Made by a program: the position numbers and the translations under genes. DNA of 27,800 nt. Source: Candidatus Thorarchaeota archaeon (GTDB lineage: Archaea; Asgardarchaeota; Thorarchaeia; Thorarchaeales; Thorarchaeaceae). Numbering within the stretch: the first letter of the stretch is position 1; every line of letters starts with the position of its first letter. Location: assembly GCA_016840825.1 (NCBI GenBank), contig JAEORN010000215.1, positions 1 through 27,800 on the forward strand, given 5' to 3'. The notes beneath the pieces were generated by a model, which had not been told where the DNA came from, did not search any database, and was given only the letters and a program-made list of their open reading frames with translations. Of the stretch, positions 1-6,791 are shown piece after piece.

Positions 1-22
1 CATATACCTAATATTCAGCACT

Positions 23-901
23 GTGGCACGAGGCAATTCTCTATGGAGTGAGCCCTTGCCTGAGAGCGTCGAATCCACTAAAAGAATAATGGAAAGAATT
101 GTGCATCGGGATACATCCTCATGCCTTCAAGAGATCAAAGATACATATAGGCAATCCCTAAAGGAAATACTAGGCTGGAACATCGTACTTGCTATAATAA
201 TCGGTGTAATTGTACTCCTTGGTTTCGAGACTCTCAATTCAGCTTATATTGTACCAGATTTCGTTCGCATAGGAGTTGTTGTTGGTGTACTTTGCATGGC
301 AGGATGGATCTGGTCCACATTTTACTTCATTTGGCGAAAAAGCAGAGCCTCTAAGGAGAAAAATCCTCGAGTGATAGGAAATAGATCAAAATTCGAAGCA
401 TTTGTTGACCTTCTTATTACAATTGGTGTTTCTTGGCTTTTACTCGAAAGGTATGATGGGTTTCTCAATCTTGCCTATGACTACCAACATCACATGAGCT
501 CGTTGACTTATGCCCATGCACCAATTGGATATCTAGTATCGATAGTCTATTGTATCCTACTAATACTGATACCCTTTACAAGAATTGTCTCTGATTTAAC
601 AGGGCTGAGTGCCTCAGGTAGAAGATTCTCTAGTCATATGATGCAAATCAGTGGAATCGGCTACGTTATTCTTGCAGGCATTCTAACAGGAATGACAGCC
701 TATGGAGGATATGGAACTTTCCTTGAAGGTAACATATTAGGTATGACAGGTGTCATTCTCGCTTTGACGGTGATCTTCATTTGGCAAGCGATTACTTCGA
801 AATTCTACAAATTCGAATCCAACGATGCTGAAATAGTCTATGAGGAAGTTCATATCATTGGCGATTTGGGACATGGCGAGATTGATATACCAACCAATTA
901 G
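23..901 (+). CDS. six-helix integral membrane protein, unknown function
   Basis: Function not recognised. The 292-residue product has a polar N-terminus of about 50 residues and then six hydrophobic segments at roughly 52-68, 82-104, 127-143, 167-188, 211-229 and 238-256, so it should sit in the cytoplasmic membrane. A short acidic tail (about 265-292) follows. The GTG at 23 is a provisional start: the frame stays open to the window edge and no Shine-Dalgarno sequence precedes the GTG, so the gene may begin outside the window. An internal ATG at 89 is the other option. It lies about 100 bases before the secreted beta-propeller gene on the same strand, but a TATA-like sequence between them argues for separate transcripts. 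Confidence 0.7.
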   Translation: MARGNSLWSEPLPESVESTKRIMERIVHRDTSSCLQEIKDTYRQSLKEILGWNIVLAIIIGVIVLLGFETLNSAYIVPDFVRIGVVVGVLCMAGWIWSTFYFIWRKSRASKEKNPRVIGNRSKFEAFVDLLITIGVSWLLLERYDGFLNLAYDYQHHMSSLTYAHAPIGYLVSIVYCILLILIPFTRIVSDLTGLSASGRRFSSHMMQISGIGYVILAGILTGMTAYGGYGTFLEGNILGMTGVILALTVIFIWQAITSKFYKFESNDAEIVYEEVHIIGDLGHGEIDIPTN

Positions 902-947
902 GAACGACTATATTGGTGCTTCATAGAACACAAGTAATACTTTATCG

Positions 948-956
948 GGCATCTTT
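948..956 (+). promoter_or_regulatory. possible TATA box for the beta-propeller gene
   Basis: The AT-rich stretch actttatcg lies about 50 bases before the GTG start at 1001, within the 99-base gap after the upstream membrane-protein gene. Transcription would then start near 980. The match is only fair, and a second T-rich stretch (ctttatttg) lies just downstream. Confidence 0.3.
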
Positions 957-1000
957 ATTTGAGGGGAACACCGAGATGGTTGTAGGAAAGTGGATTGATA

Positions 1001-2881
1001 GTGAAGAGGAAGGAGTATACTCTCTCAATTGCAATCCTTTGTATGTTAGTAATGAATACATTCCCAGCCTCTGCACAGGTGAATTATTCATTCATCGCTA
1101 ATTCATTATACGATTCTGAAGAGCTTCTTCCATCACCAACATTAGATGGTCAACTCATCTTCCATGAGGTAGACAATTCTGATGAATTCTCATACTCTCT
1201 GGATGTAGATTCTCAAGGCTCTACTATAGCTATTCTAAATTGGTCACATACAGCAGGTGTTCTGTTGGATTATAACACCACTCCTACCTTGCCTGTATGT
1301 CAGGAGTATATCTACCTAGGACAGAACATTTCATGGAATCACGACATCGTTCCAACAGCGCTGAATATCTCAATAACCTATCAAGTCAATGCTTCAGGGA
1401 ATTTCCTTGGTGACAATTGGCCCGGTATGTTTGAGATTCAAACATGGTTTATGCGTCCAGATGGATTCCAGACTATCACAAATCGATTCTATTGGGGACA
1501 TCGAGGATTTCAAACGCAATATACACTTGTCGATCTTTCATCAATTGATACAATCTTTAGTCCTCTCTGTGAGTCAATTGAGAGTCAGGCGTTCTTTGCA
1601 ATTGCACTCGTCCCATCTTGGAGATTTCTAGATAATTTCGGTGAATCACCATGGCAATTCTTCAATGGTTCGGTTGTTGCTCAGTTTAAGGAGATACACC
1701 TTGATACCCTCTATCGCGAATCGAATTCATCCCTTCCAGTAAAGCAAGCATTTCATAGTAATACATGGCGTATGGGGCAATCCGATAGATATCATGATTC
1801 TGAATTGGGACCAGACGGTAATCTGTACATCCTTACTTATCAAGAAATGAATGGAGTTCCTTGGGGTACAACACTAACTCGAATCAATGAAGATGCAGAG
1901 ATTGTCTGGCAAAAAAGTTGGAATGGTACTCAGGCAATCTTTTGGAGAGACCTTTGTATATCAGACTCTGAAGTCCTGATGATCACTGATATTACAACCC
2001 CAACTGGAACTGATATCCTACTTGCATCCTTCTCATTTGATGGTCAATCAATTGATACAAGGACATATGATTTTCTTGACTATGACTATGCTGGATGCAT
2101 TGACATTGGTCCAGACAACAGTATCTATCTCGGATTATATACATCAACGCAACTAAGAAGGAATTATGTAGTTAAGATTGACAATTCAATAGGAATTATG
2201 TGGATAGAGGACTTTGGAAGATATCAATTCGATACAGTGACCTCCCTTGAAGTTGATAATCGGGGAAATGTCTTTACTCGAACTGATAATGTGATATCAA
2301 AGATGGATACCAATGGTTCTCTACTCTGGGAACTTGATGGCTTCAATACGGAGATTTTCGTACTTGCGGATGGATATGCGTTGCTGACATCAACTGCAGG
2401 AGGTATCACAAACATAACCGAAATCGATAAAGATGGAACCAGAGTATGGTCTTTCAAGCAAGAGATGAGGTACACGCCAACATGGAGAGAATGGTTCTAT
2501 GTTGTAGATTTCTTTGAACATTCAAATGGCCTAATCTATGCTCTCTATGTAACCTATGGATTTCATACTTCAAGTATTGTTGGTGTCTTAAATAGACAGG
2601 GAATGCAAATTGAGAATTATACTGTTGCATTCGCAGACGATGTATATTCAGCAATCGGTGTATCGCGCTTTAGAGGCATACACATATCGAACGAGAACAT
2701 AATTTATCTCGTTGGACGAGTTATGGATGAGGATTGGAATTATGATTTTACTGTAAGTGTCTTTGGTGGTGAATCGATGATTCTGGGTGTACCTATAACA
2801 ACACTAGTGTCTACAATCAGTGCGGTAGCAACAATCTCAGTAGCCATTGCCTATCTTCAATATAGAAAGAGAGAAAACTAG
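1001..2881 (+). CDS. secreted, membrane-anchored beta-propeller-like protein
   Basis: An extracytoplasmic protein of about 626 residues. It begins with a signal peptide (basic KRK, hydrophobic core, then ASA before a Gln as likely cleavage site). A beta-rich, Asn-glycosylation-rich region of about 220 residues follows. The next part has PQQ/quinoprotein-like propeller repeats, seen as recurring G-P-D-G/N-N-x-Y and D-N-R-G-N-V blade motifs and W-x-K-S-W type strands. A single transmembrane helix and the basic tail YRKREN end the protein. Archaeal proteins of this design usually sit on the outer face of the membrane; the ligand is unknown. GTG at 1001 is preferred over TTG at 995 because the AG-rich sequence at 984-993 is better spaced from it. 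Many Asn-X-Ser/Thr sites suggest S-layer-style N-glycosylation. Confidence 0.75.
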   Translation: MKRKEYTLSIAILCMLVMNTFPASAQVNYSFIANSLYDSEELLPSPTLDGQLIFHEVDNSDEFSYSLDVDSQGSTIAILNWSHTAGVLLDYNTTPTLPVCQEYIYLGQNISWNHDIVPTALNISITYQVNASGNFLGDNWPGMFEIQTWFMRPDGFQTITNRFYWGHRGFQTQYTLVDLSSIDTIFSPLCESIESQAFFAIALVPSWRFLDNFGESPWQFFNGSVVAQFKEIHLDTLYRESNSSLPVKQAFHSNTWRMGQSDRYHDSELGPDGNLYILTYQEMNGVPWGTTLTRINEDAEIVWQKSWNGTQAIFWRDLCISDSEVLMITDITTPTGTDILLASFSFDGQSIDTRTYDFLDYDYAGCIDIGPDNSIYLGLYTSTQLRRNYVVKIDNSIGIMWIEDFGRYQFDTVTSLEVDNRGNVFTRTDNVISKMDTNGSLLWELDGFNTEIFVLADGYALLTSTAGGITNITEIDKDGTRVWSFKQEMRYTPTWREWFYVVDFFEHSNGLIYALYVTYGFHTSSIVGVLNRQGMQIENYTVAFADDVYSAIGVSRFRGIHISNENIIYLVGRVMDEDWNYDFTVSVFGGESMILGVPITTLVSTISAVATISVAIAYLQYRKREN

Positions 2882-2898
2882 CAGGACAGAGTAGCTCA

Positions 2899-2909
2899 AC
2901 TTTATTTGG
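2899..2909 (+). promoter_or_regulatory. possible TATA box for the NfeD-like gene
   Basis: The sequence actttatttgg lies about 65 bases before the ATG at 2969, so a transcript would begin near 2928. That predicted start coincides with a near-palindrome around 2929-2945 (caaag, gcaattg core, ctttg), which could be an operator or a leader hairpin. No T-tract follows the palindrome, so it does not look like a terminator for the propeller gene. Confidence 0.35.
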
Positions 2910-2968
2910 TTTCAAGGCTATCTTAACACAAAGGCAATTGCTTTGTCATAGGAGTGTAAATTTCAGGC

Positions 2969-3802
2969 ATGCAAGATTTTGTAGCTCTAGCAGAAATTAT
3001 GTGGAATATCTCATTAGGAGTTCTCATAGCTGGTTTGTTCTACACTTTTGGAATGTTCTTCCTGGGTAAGCTATTTGCTGCAATTTCTGAGCATGGCATG
3101 GATCACGATTTCGAAAAAGAGATGGACCATGATGTTGACCACGATTATGACCATGATGTTGACCATGATGTTGACCATGATGTTGACCATGATGTTGAGA
3201 AGGATTTTGACCACGATACGGAACATGATATAGAGAAAGAGATTGACCATAGCATCGAGAAAGACATTGATCATCATGTCGAGAAGGACTATGATCATCA
3301 TCTTGACCTAGCCTCCGAGCTTGATCCCGATGGGCATTCAGGATTTTTCGAATTCTCAAGAGATGCTCCATTAGGGGTTACAATCGGTACATCACTTGTT
3401 AGCTTCGGTCTAGTTGGAACATTGATTTACTTCCCAGATATCCCTCTTCCATTCGTATCAAAGATATTGGTTCATTTTGGTTCTGTATTCTTCTTGGTGT
3501 TTTCAATGAGGTACATTCTTGGTAGAATCTTTGTTGAATCAGGATTTCTAATAACTCCGAAACACCTGGTGGGTAGGAGAGTCGAAGCTGTGTCAACGGT
3601 TCATGATCATTTTGGAGAGATACGCACTGAGACTGAAATGGGTCTACGAAGATTCAATGCAAGACCATTTGAGAAAGGTGTAATATACAAGAAAGGAGAA
3701 GAACTCTGGATCATTTCAGCGGATGACAAATTTGTCTACGTAGATCACAGAAGAGATGCGAAATTCTGGACTCAAGAGCAAAGCAAGACAGAAGGCACTT
3801 GA
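2969..3802 (+). CDS. NfeD-like membrane protein with Asp/His tetrad-repeat domain
   Basis: A 277-residue membrane protein. Segments in order: N-terminal transmembrane helix (about 11-33), a charged repeat (44-115), two transmembrane helices (about 136-156 and 165-185), and a C-terminal beta-barrel (about 198-260) resembling the OB-fold of NfeD/YuaF proteins. NfeD-type proteins commonly partner flotillins in the membrane, and the next gene is flotillin-like. The repeat is striking: 18 consecutive four-residue units, each starting with a hydrophobic or aromatic residue (one Thr) and continuing mostly D-H-D or E-K-D. It contains 14 histidines in 67 residues. Such a segment could bind several Zn, Ni, Cu or Ca ions, but no metal is proven. 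NfeD proteins of this type normally lack such an insert. Confidence 0.75.
   Translation: MQDFVALAEIMWNISLGVLIAGLFYTFGMFFLGKLFAAISEHGMDHDFEKEMDHDVDHDYDHDVDHDVDHDVDHDVEKDFDHDTEHDIEKEIDHSIEKDIDHHVEKDYDHHLDLASELDPDGHSGFFEFSRDAPLGVTIGTSLVSFGLVGTLIYFPDIPLPFVSKILVHFGSVFFLVFSMRYILGRIFVESGFLITPKHLVGRRVEAVSTVHDHFGEIRTETEMGLRRFNARPFEKGVIYKKGEELWIISADDKFVYVDHRRDAKFWTQEQSKTEGT
3098..3313 (+). repeat. 12-base coding repeat (DHDV-type tetrads)
   Basis: A period-12 coding repeat inside the NfeD-like gene. Four copies of gaccatgatgtt are identical at the base level (3149-3160, 3161-3172, 3173-3184, 3185-3196). Flanking units have diverged but keep the four-residue register over 18 units. Identical central copies and diverged edges suggest growth by slippage or unequal crossing-over, so copy number may vary between strains. 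Confidence 0.9.
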
Positions 3803-3856
3803 AAGAATTCCAGGAATTTTCCCTTTTCAACTTGACCGTTCAAGCAGCGTGAATGG

Positions 3857-3875
3857 TGAATATTAATAATATTCA
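3857..3875. repeat. perfect palindrome, TGAATATT half-sites
   Basis: TGAATATT, three bases (AAT), then AATATTCA: two perfect 8-base inverted arms. It lies about 110 bases before the flotillin TATA box and before the terminator hairpin. It may be a protein-binding site or simply an AT-rich 3-prime hairpin. The same half-site occurs in the ArsR operator near 9384-9411, with different spacing. Confidence 0.5.
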
Positions 3876-3922
3876 GAACTCATTTTTCTCAATTCAATAT
3901 TCTCATTTTCTCCTCCCGTGAA

Positions 3923-3966
3923 GGGGAAGGGATGAACACATCCCTCCCCCCAACTTCACTTTTTTG
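3923..3966 (+). terminator. strong hairpin terminator after the NfeD-like gene
   Basis: The arm GGGGAAGGGATG (3923-3934), loop AACA and arm CATCCCTCCCCC (3939-3950) pair at 11 of 12 positions. A T-tract follows at about 3960-3965. It lies about 120 bases past the NfeD stop and just before the flotillin promoter, so the two genes appear to be separate transcription units. Confidence 0.7.
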
Positions 3967-3984
3967 CCTAATTCTCTGAAAGGG

Positions 3985-3992
3985 TTTATATT
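3985..3992 (+). promoter_or_regulatory. TATA box for the flotillin-like gene
   Basis: tttatatt preceded by purine-rich gaaaggg, a reasonable BRE/TATA pair. The predicted start near 4013 leaves an unusually long leader of about 140 bases before the ATG at 4155. Confidence 0.5.
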
Positions 3993-4041
3993 CCTTCAAA
4001 TAGAGGTTCACATGAGTGCATAAATTCCGGAAGATATCTGG

Positions 4042-4146
4042 ATGATGCGCATGCTGGAGAGTCGTGGTATAGGTTCTTCGAGGGCGCTCATACAGATGAA
4101 GGAAGGAATTAACACAAAATGCATCAGAAACATACGGTGTGAGTAG
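4042..4146 (+). CDS. possible 34-codon leader ORF upstream of the flotillin-like gene
   Basis: A small frame starting ATG ATG CGC, with a GGAAG-like ribosome site about 8 bases upstream. It ends in TAG eight bases before the flotillin ATG. The product would be basic and Cys-containing, with no recognised domain. It lies inside the predicted leader, so if translated it could couple to or attenuate flotillin translation. The frame is short enough to be chance. Confidence 0.2.
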   Translation: MMRMLESRGIGSSRALIQMKEGINTKCIRNIRCE

Positions 4147-4154
4147 AACATCAA

Positions 4155-5474
4155 ATGCAAGCAGGTATTTGGGACTCATGGGGTCTATTATTAGGTTTCA
4201 TCTTTATTGCGTTCATATTACTTCTGGCTCTATATGTGAAGAAGTACATACGTATCTTTGATCCTAACATCTTCTACGTCCACCTTCGGAAAGGTAAAGC
4301 TATAAAGCAAGGCGAGGGTGGCATGGTAATCAGAATACCCTTCTTGGATAGGATCCTTGCTGTAGATAGAACCGTTCAGCAATTGGACATTTCAGCTGAA
4401 TCTGTCTTGTCCAAAGAGAAGCAGAAAATAAAGTTGAGTGCAGTATTACAATGGCAAGCTGAAAATGCTATCGCTACTATCAATAACGTCAAGTGGAGCG
4501 AAATTCCACCTCGTTTGACCGCAATCATTGAATCAGTCATCAGAACAGCATGTGCACAACTTTCCGTAGAAGAAATTCTTGAGGAACGTCAACTAATTAT
4601 TGAAGCTATTAAGAAGGAACTCATTGATATTGTCAGCGAGTGGGGTTTGAAAGTTGTTACTGTAGAGCTGGTTGACGTATCAGTTGTTAATGACTCATTT
4701 CTGAGAGATATGGCTAAACCCAGAGAAGCAGAGATGCATCGTCTAGCACAAATTGCTCTTATCGATGCTGATCAGGCTACCGGTACCCGTGATATTGAAA
4801 GAACTAAGGTTCTCCGTCAACAAGAGATTGACAGAGACAAAATGGTTGGTGTAAAAGAACAGGACCAGCTCAGAGAAATTCAGGAAGCTGAGAAACGTAG
4901 GGAACAGAGTGTTCTTGAAATTGATCTTCAGAAAGAGCTTATGTCAAGGAAATATGAGAAGCAACAAGCTGAAGTCGAGGCTTCTAAAGACCTTGAGGTT
5001 GCGAAGCTAGCAGCTGAAGCTGAGAAACAGAGAAAGATCAAACAAGAGGTCGAAGTGCAAGCACAAAAAATCTTACAGGAAGCTGAGGCTGAAGCTACGA
5101 AGATCAGTGCTATTGCTACAGCTGAGGCAGACCAAATCAAGAAAGTCACTACTGCTCAGGCGGAAGGTATCAAGAAGACACTTGAAGCTGCTAGGGATTA
5201 TTCACCTCAAGCTTTTGCGAGAGACTTCTTGCAAATGCTCCCTGAAATCTATCAGAATATCGATATTGGTGATATCACCCTCTTCGGTGGAGGAGCAGGT
5301 GGTGGTGCTGATGGAGAAGGTGGAGACGGAGGAGCTGGAGCATTCCAAGTCTTTGGCAATGTCATGCTGCCTATGATGATCATGGCTAAAATGATGGGCT
5401 TTGATTTTCAAGGATTAATGAAAGAGTCCTTAGGCGAATTCGCGGCCAAGGATGACGATAAGAAGAAGAAATAA
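4155..5474 (+). CDS. flotillin-like SPFH/band-7 membrane scaffold protein
   Basis: A 439-residue SPFH-superfamily protein. An N-terminal transmembrane helix (about 10-28) is followed by the SPFH/band-7 domain (about 35-190), ending in a V-x-L-V-D-V-S-V-V type strand. A long Ala/Glu/Lys/Gln-rich coiled coil (about 195-350) with E-A-E-A-T motifs typical of flotillins comes next. A Gly-rich linker (378-396), a Met-rich hydrophobic patch (404-414) and a charged DDDKKKK tail end the protein. Flotillins oligomerise into scaffolds that organise membrane microdomains, usually with an NfeD partner, which here is the preceding gene. An in-frame stop lies upstream, so ATG 4155 is the first ATG available; its ribosome site is weak. 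A perfect hairpin terminator follows. Confidence 0.85.
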   Translation: MQAGIWDSWGLLLGFIFIAFILLLALYVKKYIRIFDPNIFYVHLRKGKAIKQGEGGMVIRIPFLDRILAVDRTVQQLDISAESVLSKEKQKIKLSAVLQWQAENAIATINNVKWSEIPPRLTAIIESVIRTACAQLSVEEILEERQLIIEAIKKELIDIVSEWGLKVVTVELVDVSVVNDSFLRDMAKPREAEMHRLAQIALIDADQATGTRDIERTKVLRQQEIDRDKMVGVKEQDQLREIQEAEKRREQSVLEIDLQKELMSRKYEKQQAEVEASKDLEVAKLAAEAEKQRKIKQEVEVQAQKILQEAEAEATKISAIATAEADQIKKVTTAQAEGIKKTLEAARDYSPQAFARDFLQMLPEIYQNIDIGDITLFGGGAGGGADGEGGDGGAGAFQVFGNVMLPMMIMAKMMGFDFQGLMKESLGEFAAKDDDKKKK

Positions 5475-5484
5475 TACACTACCT

Positions 5485-5528
5485 CACCCTTGGATATAGA
5501 AGTCCAAGGGTGTGGTTAAGTTTTTTTT
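5485..5528 (+). terminator. hairpin terminator of the flotillin-like gene
   Basis: Perfect 10-base arms CACCCTTGGA (5485-5494) and TCCAAGGGTG (5503-5512) around an 8-base loop, with extra pairing outside. Eight T residues follow at 5521-5528. The T-run supplies part of the tusA stop codon on the other strand, so the two genes converge on this site. Confidence 0.8.
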
Positions 5529-5766
5529 ATTTAATACGTTTAATGAACCAGATGAGCTTATCACCTTCTTCAACAAGCTCAATGATTTCATTGCCTGTAC
5601 GTTCAGCCCATGCTGGGAAGTCCTTCTTGGTACCGATATCGGTAGCAATTACTTTTAGAATCTGTCCAATCTCTATCGTTTGGACTTGCTTCTTTGTTTG
5701 CAATATTGGCATAGGGCATCTAAGGCCACTGGCATCGAATTCTTTTGCTACATCATGATCTGCCAT
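5527..5766 (-). CDS. tusA: TusA/SirA-family sulfur carrier protein
   Basis: A 79-residue protein with the family signature D-A-S-G-L-R-C-P-M-P at 11-20. Cys17 is the expected persulfide carrier in the C-P-x-P motif. The length is typical. TusA proteins shuttle sulfane sulfur between a donor and targets such as tRNA thiolation or molybdenum-cofactor enzymes, in the cytoplasm. The divergent neighbours are a Met-rich membrane protein and a DsrE-like protein, a family that often exchanges sulfur with TusA, so a local trafficking chain is likely. Family identity is secure; the end target cannot be told. Confidence 0.9.
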   Translation of the reverse strand: MADHDVAKEFDASGLRCPMPILQTKKQVQTIEIGQILKVIATDIGTKKDFPAWAERTGNEIIELVEEGDKLIWFIKRIK

Positions 5767-5927
5767 AGCTATTCAACCGAGAACGTTTCCGAAAATTAGC
5801 TCATTTATGCGTTGCTATGTAGTCGAACAAAATGTAACTATCATGCGTTCGAAAATGAACATGTCTATTACTGATTGGTTACAGAATGTAAACAAACTCC
5901 GACAAAACTTTTGCTTTATCATCACCA

Positions 5928-5935
5928 TTATATAG
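5928..5935 (+). promoter_or_regulatory. TATA box for the membrane protein/DsrE-like pair
   Basis: ttatatag, about 47 bases before the ATG at 5975, predicts a start near 5957. The ribosome site agggtga (5961-5967) follows with good spacing. The same octamer occurs in the ArsR promoter of this window. The rest of the 208-base gap to divergent tusA is AT-rich with no other clear element. Confidence 0.6.
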
Positions 5936-5974
5936 CATAATGATGTGAATGCACAAAAATAGGGTGAACAAACC

Positions 5975-6355
5975 ATGTTGTACCAACTACTACTGTTTGT
6001 TCTCTTTGCGCTAAACATGAGTGCTATGTTCAGTGGCTTCATGTTAGCTAGGAGAATGGGCATGTATCTCATGATGCAGGTCATGATGCTTATGCTCGGG
6101 ATGTTCGTCGGACTTATTGCTCTGATCCTCCCATTCATTGGATTTGCAGATTTCGTAATCTGGCTACTTGTGGTCGATCTAGCATTAGTCGCGATTGCCT
6201 TCCTACTAGAATTCGGAACAGTTTTACCAATACTCATGAAGACGATGCAGGGTGGACCAATCCATAGCTCGCACATGACTAACTTGATTGTGACACTCTT
6301 CTACTTGCTAGGACTAGTCCTCTTCTGGGAGAGCCTAATGGCAATTGGAATGTAA
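5975..6355 (+). CDS. small Met-rich membrane protein next to DsrE-like gene
   Basis: A 126-residue protein with about four hydrophobic helices (roughly 3-24, 30-54, 58-82 and 102-122). It has 17 methionines, eight of them within residues 28-43. Family not recognised. It is 15 bases upstream of the DsrE-like gene and should share its transcript; tusA is divergent. That context suggests a membrane component of sulfur-compound or metal handling, for example an importer or a Cu(I)-tolerant Met-lined channel. This is inference only. The ribosome site agggtga supports the ATG. Confidence 0.7.
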   Translation: MLYQLLLFVLFALNMSAMFSGFMLARRMGMYLMMQVMMLMLGMFVGLIALILPFIGFADFVIWLLVVDLALVAIAFLLEFGTVLPILMKTMQGGPIHSSHMTNLIVTLFYLLGLVLFWESLMAIGM

Positions 6356-6370
6356 GGAGATGAATGAAGC

Positions 6371-6745
6371 ATGGCACAGAATAAACCACAGTTATACATA
6401 ATCGGGCAATGGGGACCTGAAGCAGCTGAGCGTTGCTACGGACCTTTTGTAACAGGAACTACTGCTCAAGCTCAGGATGTTCAAGCAAATATCTTCCTTA
6501 TGATGGATGCAGTATATCTAATCAAGAAGGGAATTCCTGAGAAGATCAAAGCACCTGGTTTCCCGCCTCTACAGGATTTGATCAAAACATTCCTAGATGA
6601 AGGTGGAAAGATACAGATCTGCTCGAATTCCTACGAATTTCGTGGAATGAAGGAATCAGACTTTATGGACTCCAGAATCGAGGTTGCTGGCGCTGCCACA
6701 ATGATTGATGAAGTCCTCAAGCATGAAAAGGTAATGTTCTTCTAA
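6371..6745 (+). CDS. DsrE/DsrF-like sulfur-transfer family protein
   Basis: A 124-residue soluble protein. The N-terminal strand Q-L-Y-I-I-G, the helix M-M-D-A-V-Y-L-I-K-K-G and the later G-G-K-I-Q-I-C-S-N-S segment match the DsrE/YchN-like fold. Cys84 is at the family active-site position, and Cys22 is a second cysteine. Members relay persulfide sulfur, often to or from TusA, which is encoded divergently 600 bases away. The ribosome site ggaga sits 10 bases before the ATG. A hairpin terminator follows, so it ends the operon. Family call good, exact partner inferred. Confidence 0.75.
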   Translation: MAQNKPQLYIIGQWGPEAAERCYGPFVTGTTAQAQDVQANIFLMMDAVYLIKKGIPEKIKAPGFPPLQDLIKTFLDEGGKIQICSNSYEFRGMKESDFMDSRIEVAGAATMIDEVLKHEKVMFF

Positions 6746-6753
6746 GGGAAAGC

Positions 6754-6786
6754 AGGGGTAATGCCCCTTCTTCCTACTTCTTTTTT
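6754..6786 (+). terminator. hairpin terminator after the DsrE-like gene
   Basis: AGGGG (6754-6758), loop taatg.., CCCCT (6764-6768), then a T-rich stretch ending in a run of T residues at 6781-6786. It sits between convergent genes and may act in both directions. The stem is only five pairs. Confidence 0.55.
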
Positions 6787-6791
6787 AAATC

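Larger units (their letters stand above)
3803..4154. other. 352-base intergenic region between the NfeD-like and flotillin-like genes
   Basis: No convincing protein gene of ordinary size. In order it holds a small inverted repeat just after the NfeD stop (AATTCC, A, GGAATT at 3806-3818), a perfect 19-base palindrome (3857-3875), a strong terminator hairpin (3923-3966), a TATA-like promoter (3985-3992) and a leader of about 140 bases before the flotillin ATG. The leader contains a possible 34-codon reading frame. Confidence 0.7.

Noticed and set aside
913..1101. Short plus-strand ORF before the beta-propeller gene
   Set aside because: It overlaps the signal-peptide region of the propeller gene in another frame and shows no domain.
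3098..3313. CRISPR-like tandem repeat
   Set aside because: The repeats are contiguous, 12 bases long, in frame and without spacers, so they are coding repeats.
3024..3371. Minus-strand and alternate-frame ORFs across the Asp/His repeat
   Set aside because: They exist only because a 12-base repeat keeps every frame open. Their products are monotonous repeats, while the plus frame has transmembrane helices and an NfeD-type barrel.
5815..6276. 153-codon minus-strand ORF opposite the Met-rich membrane protein
   Set aside because: The plus-strand gene has a promoter, a ribosome site and coherent transmembrane helices; the antisense product has no recognisable features.
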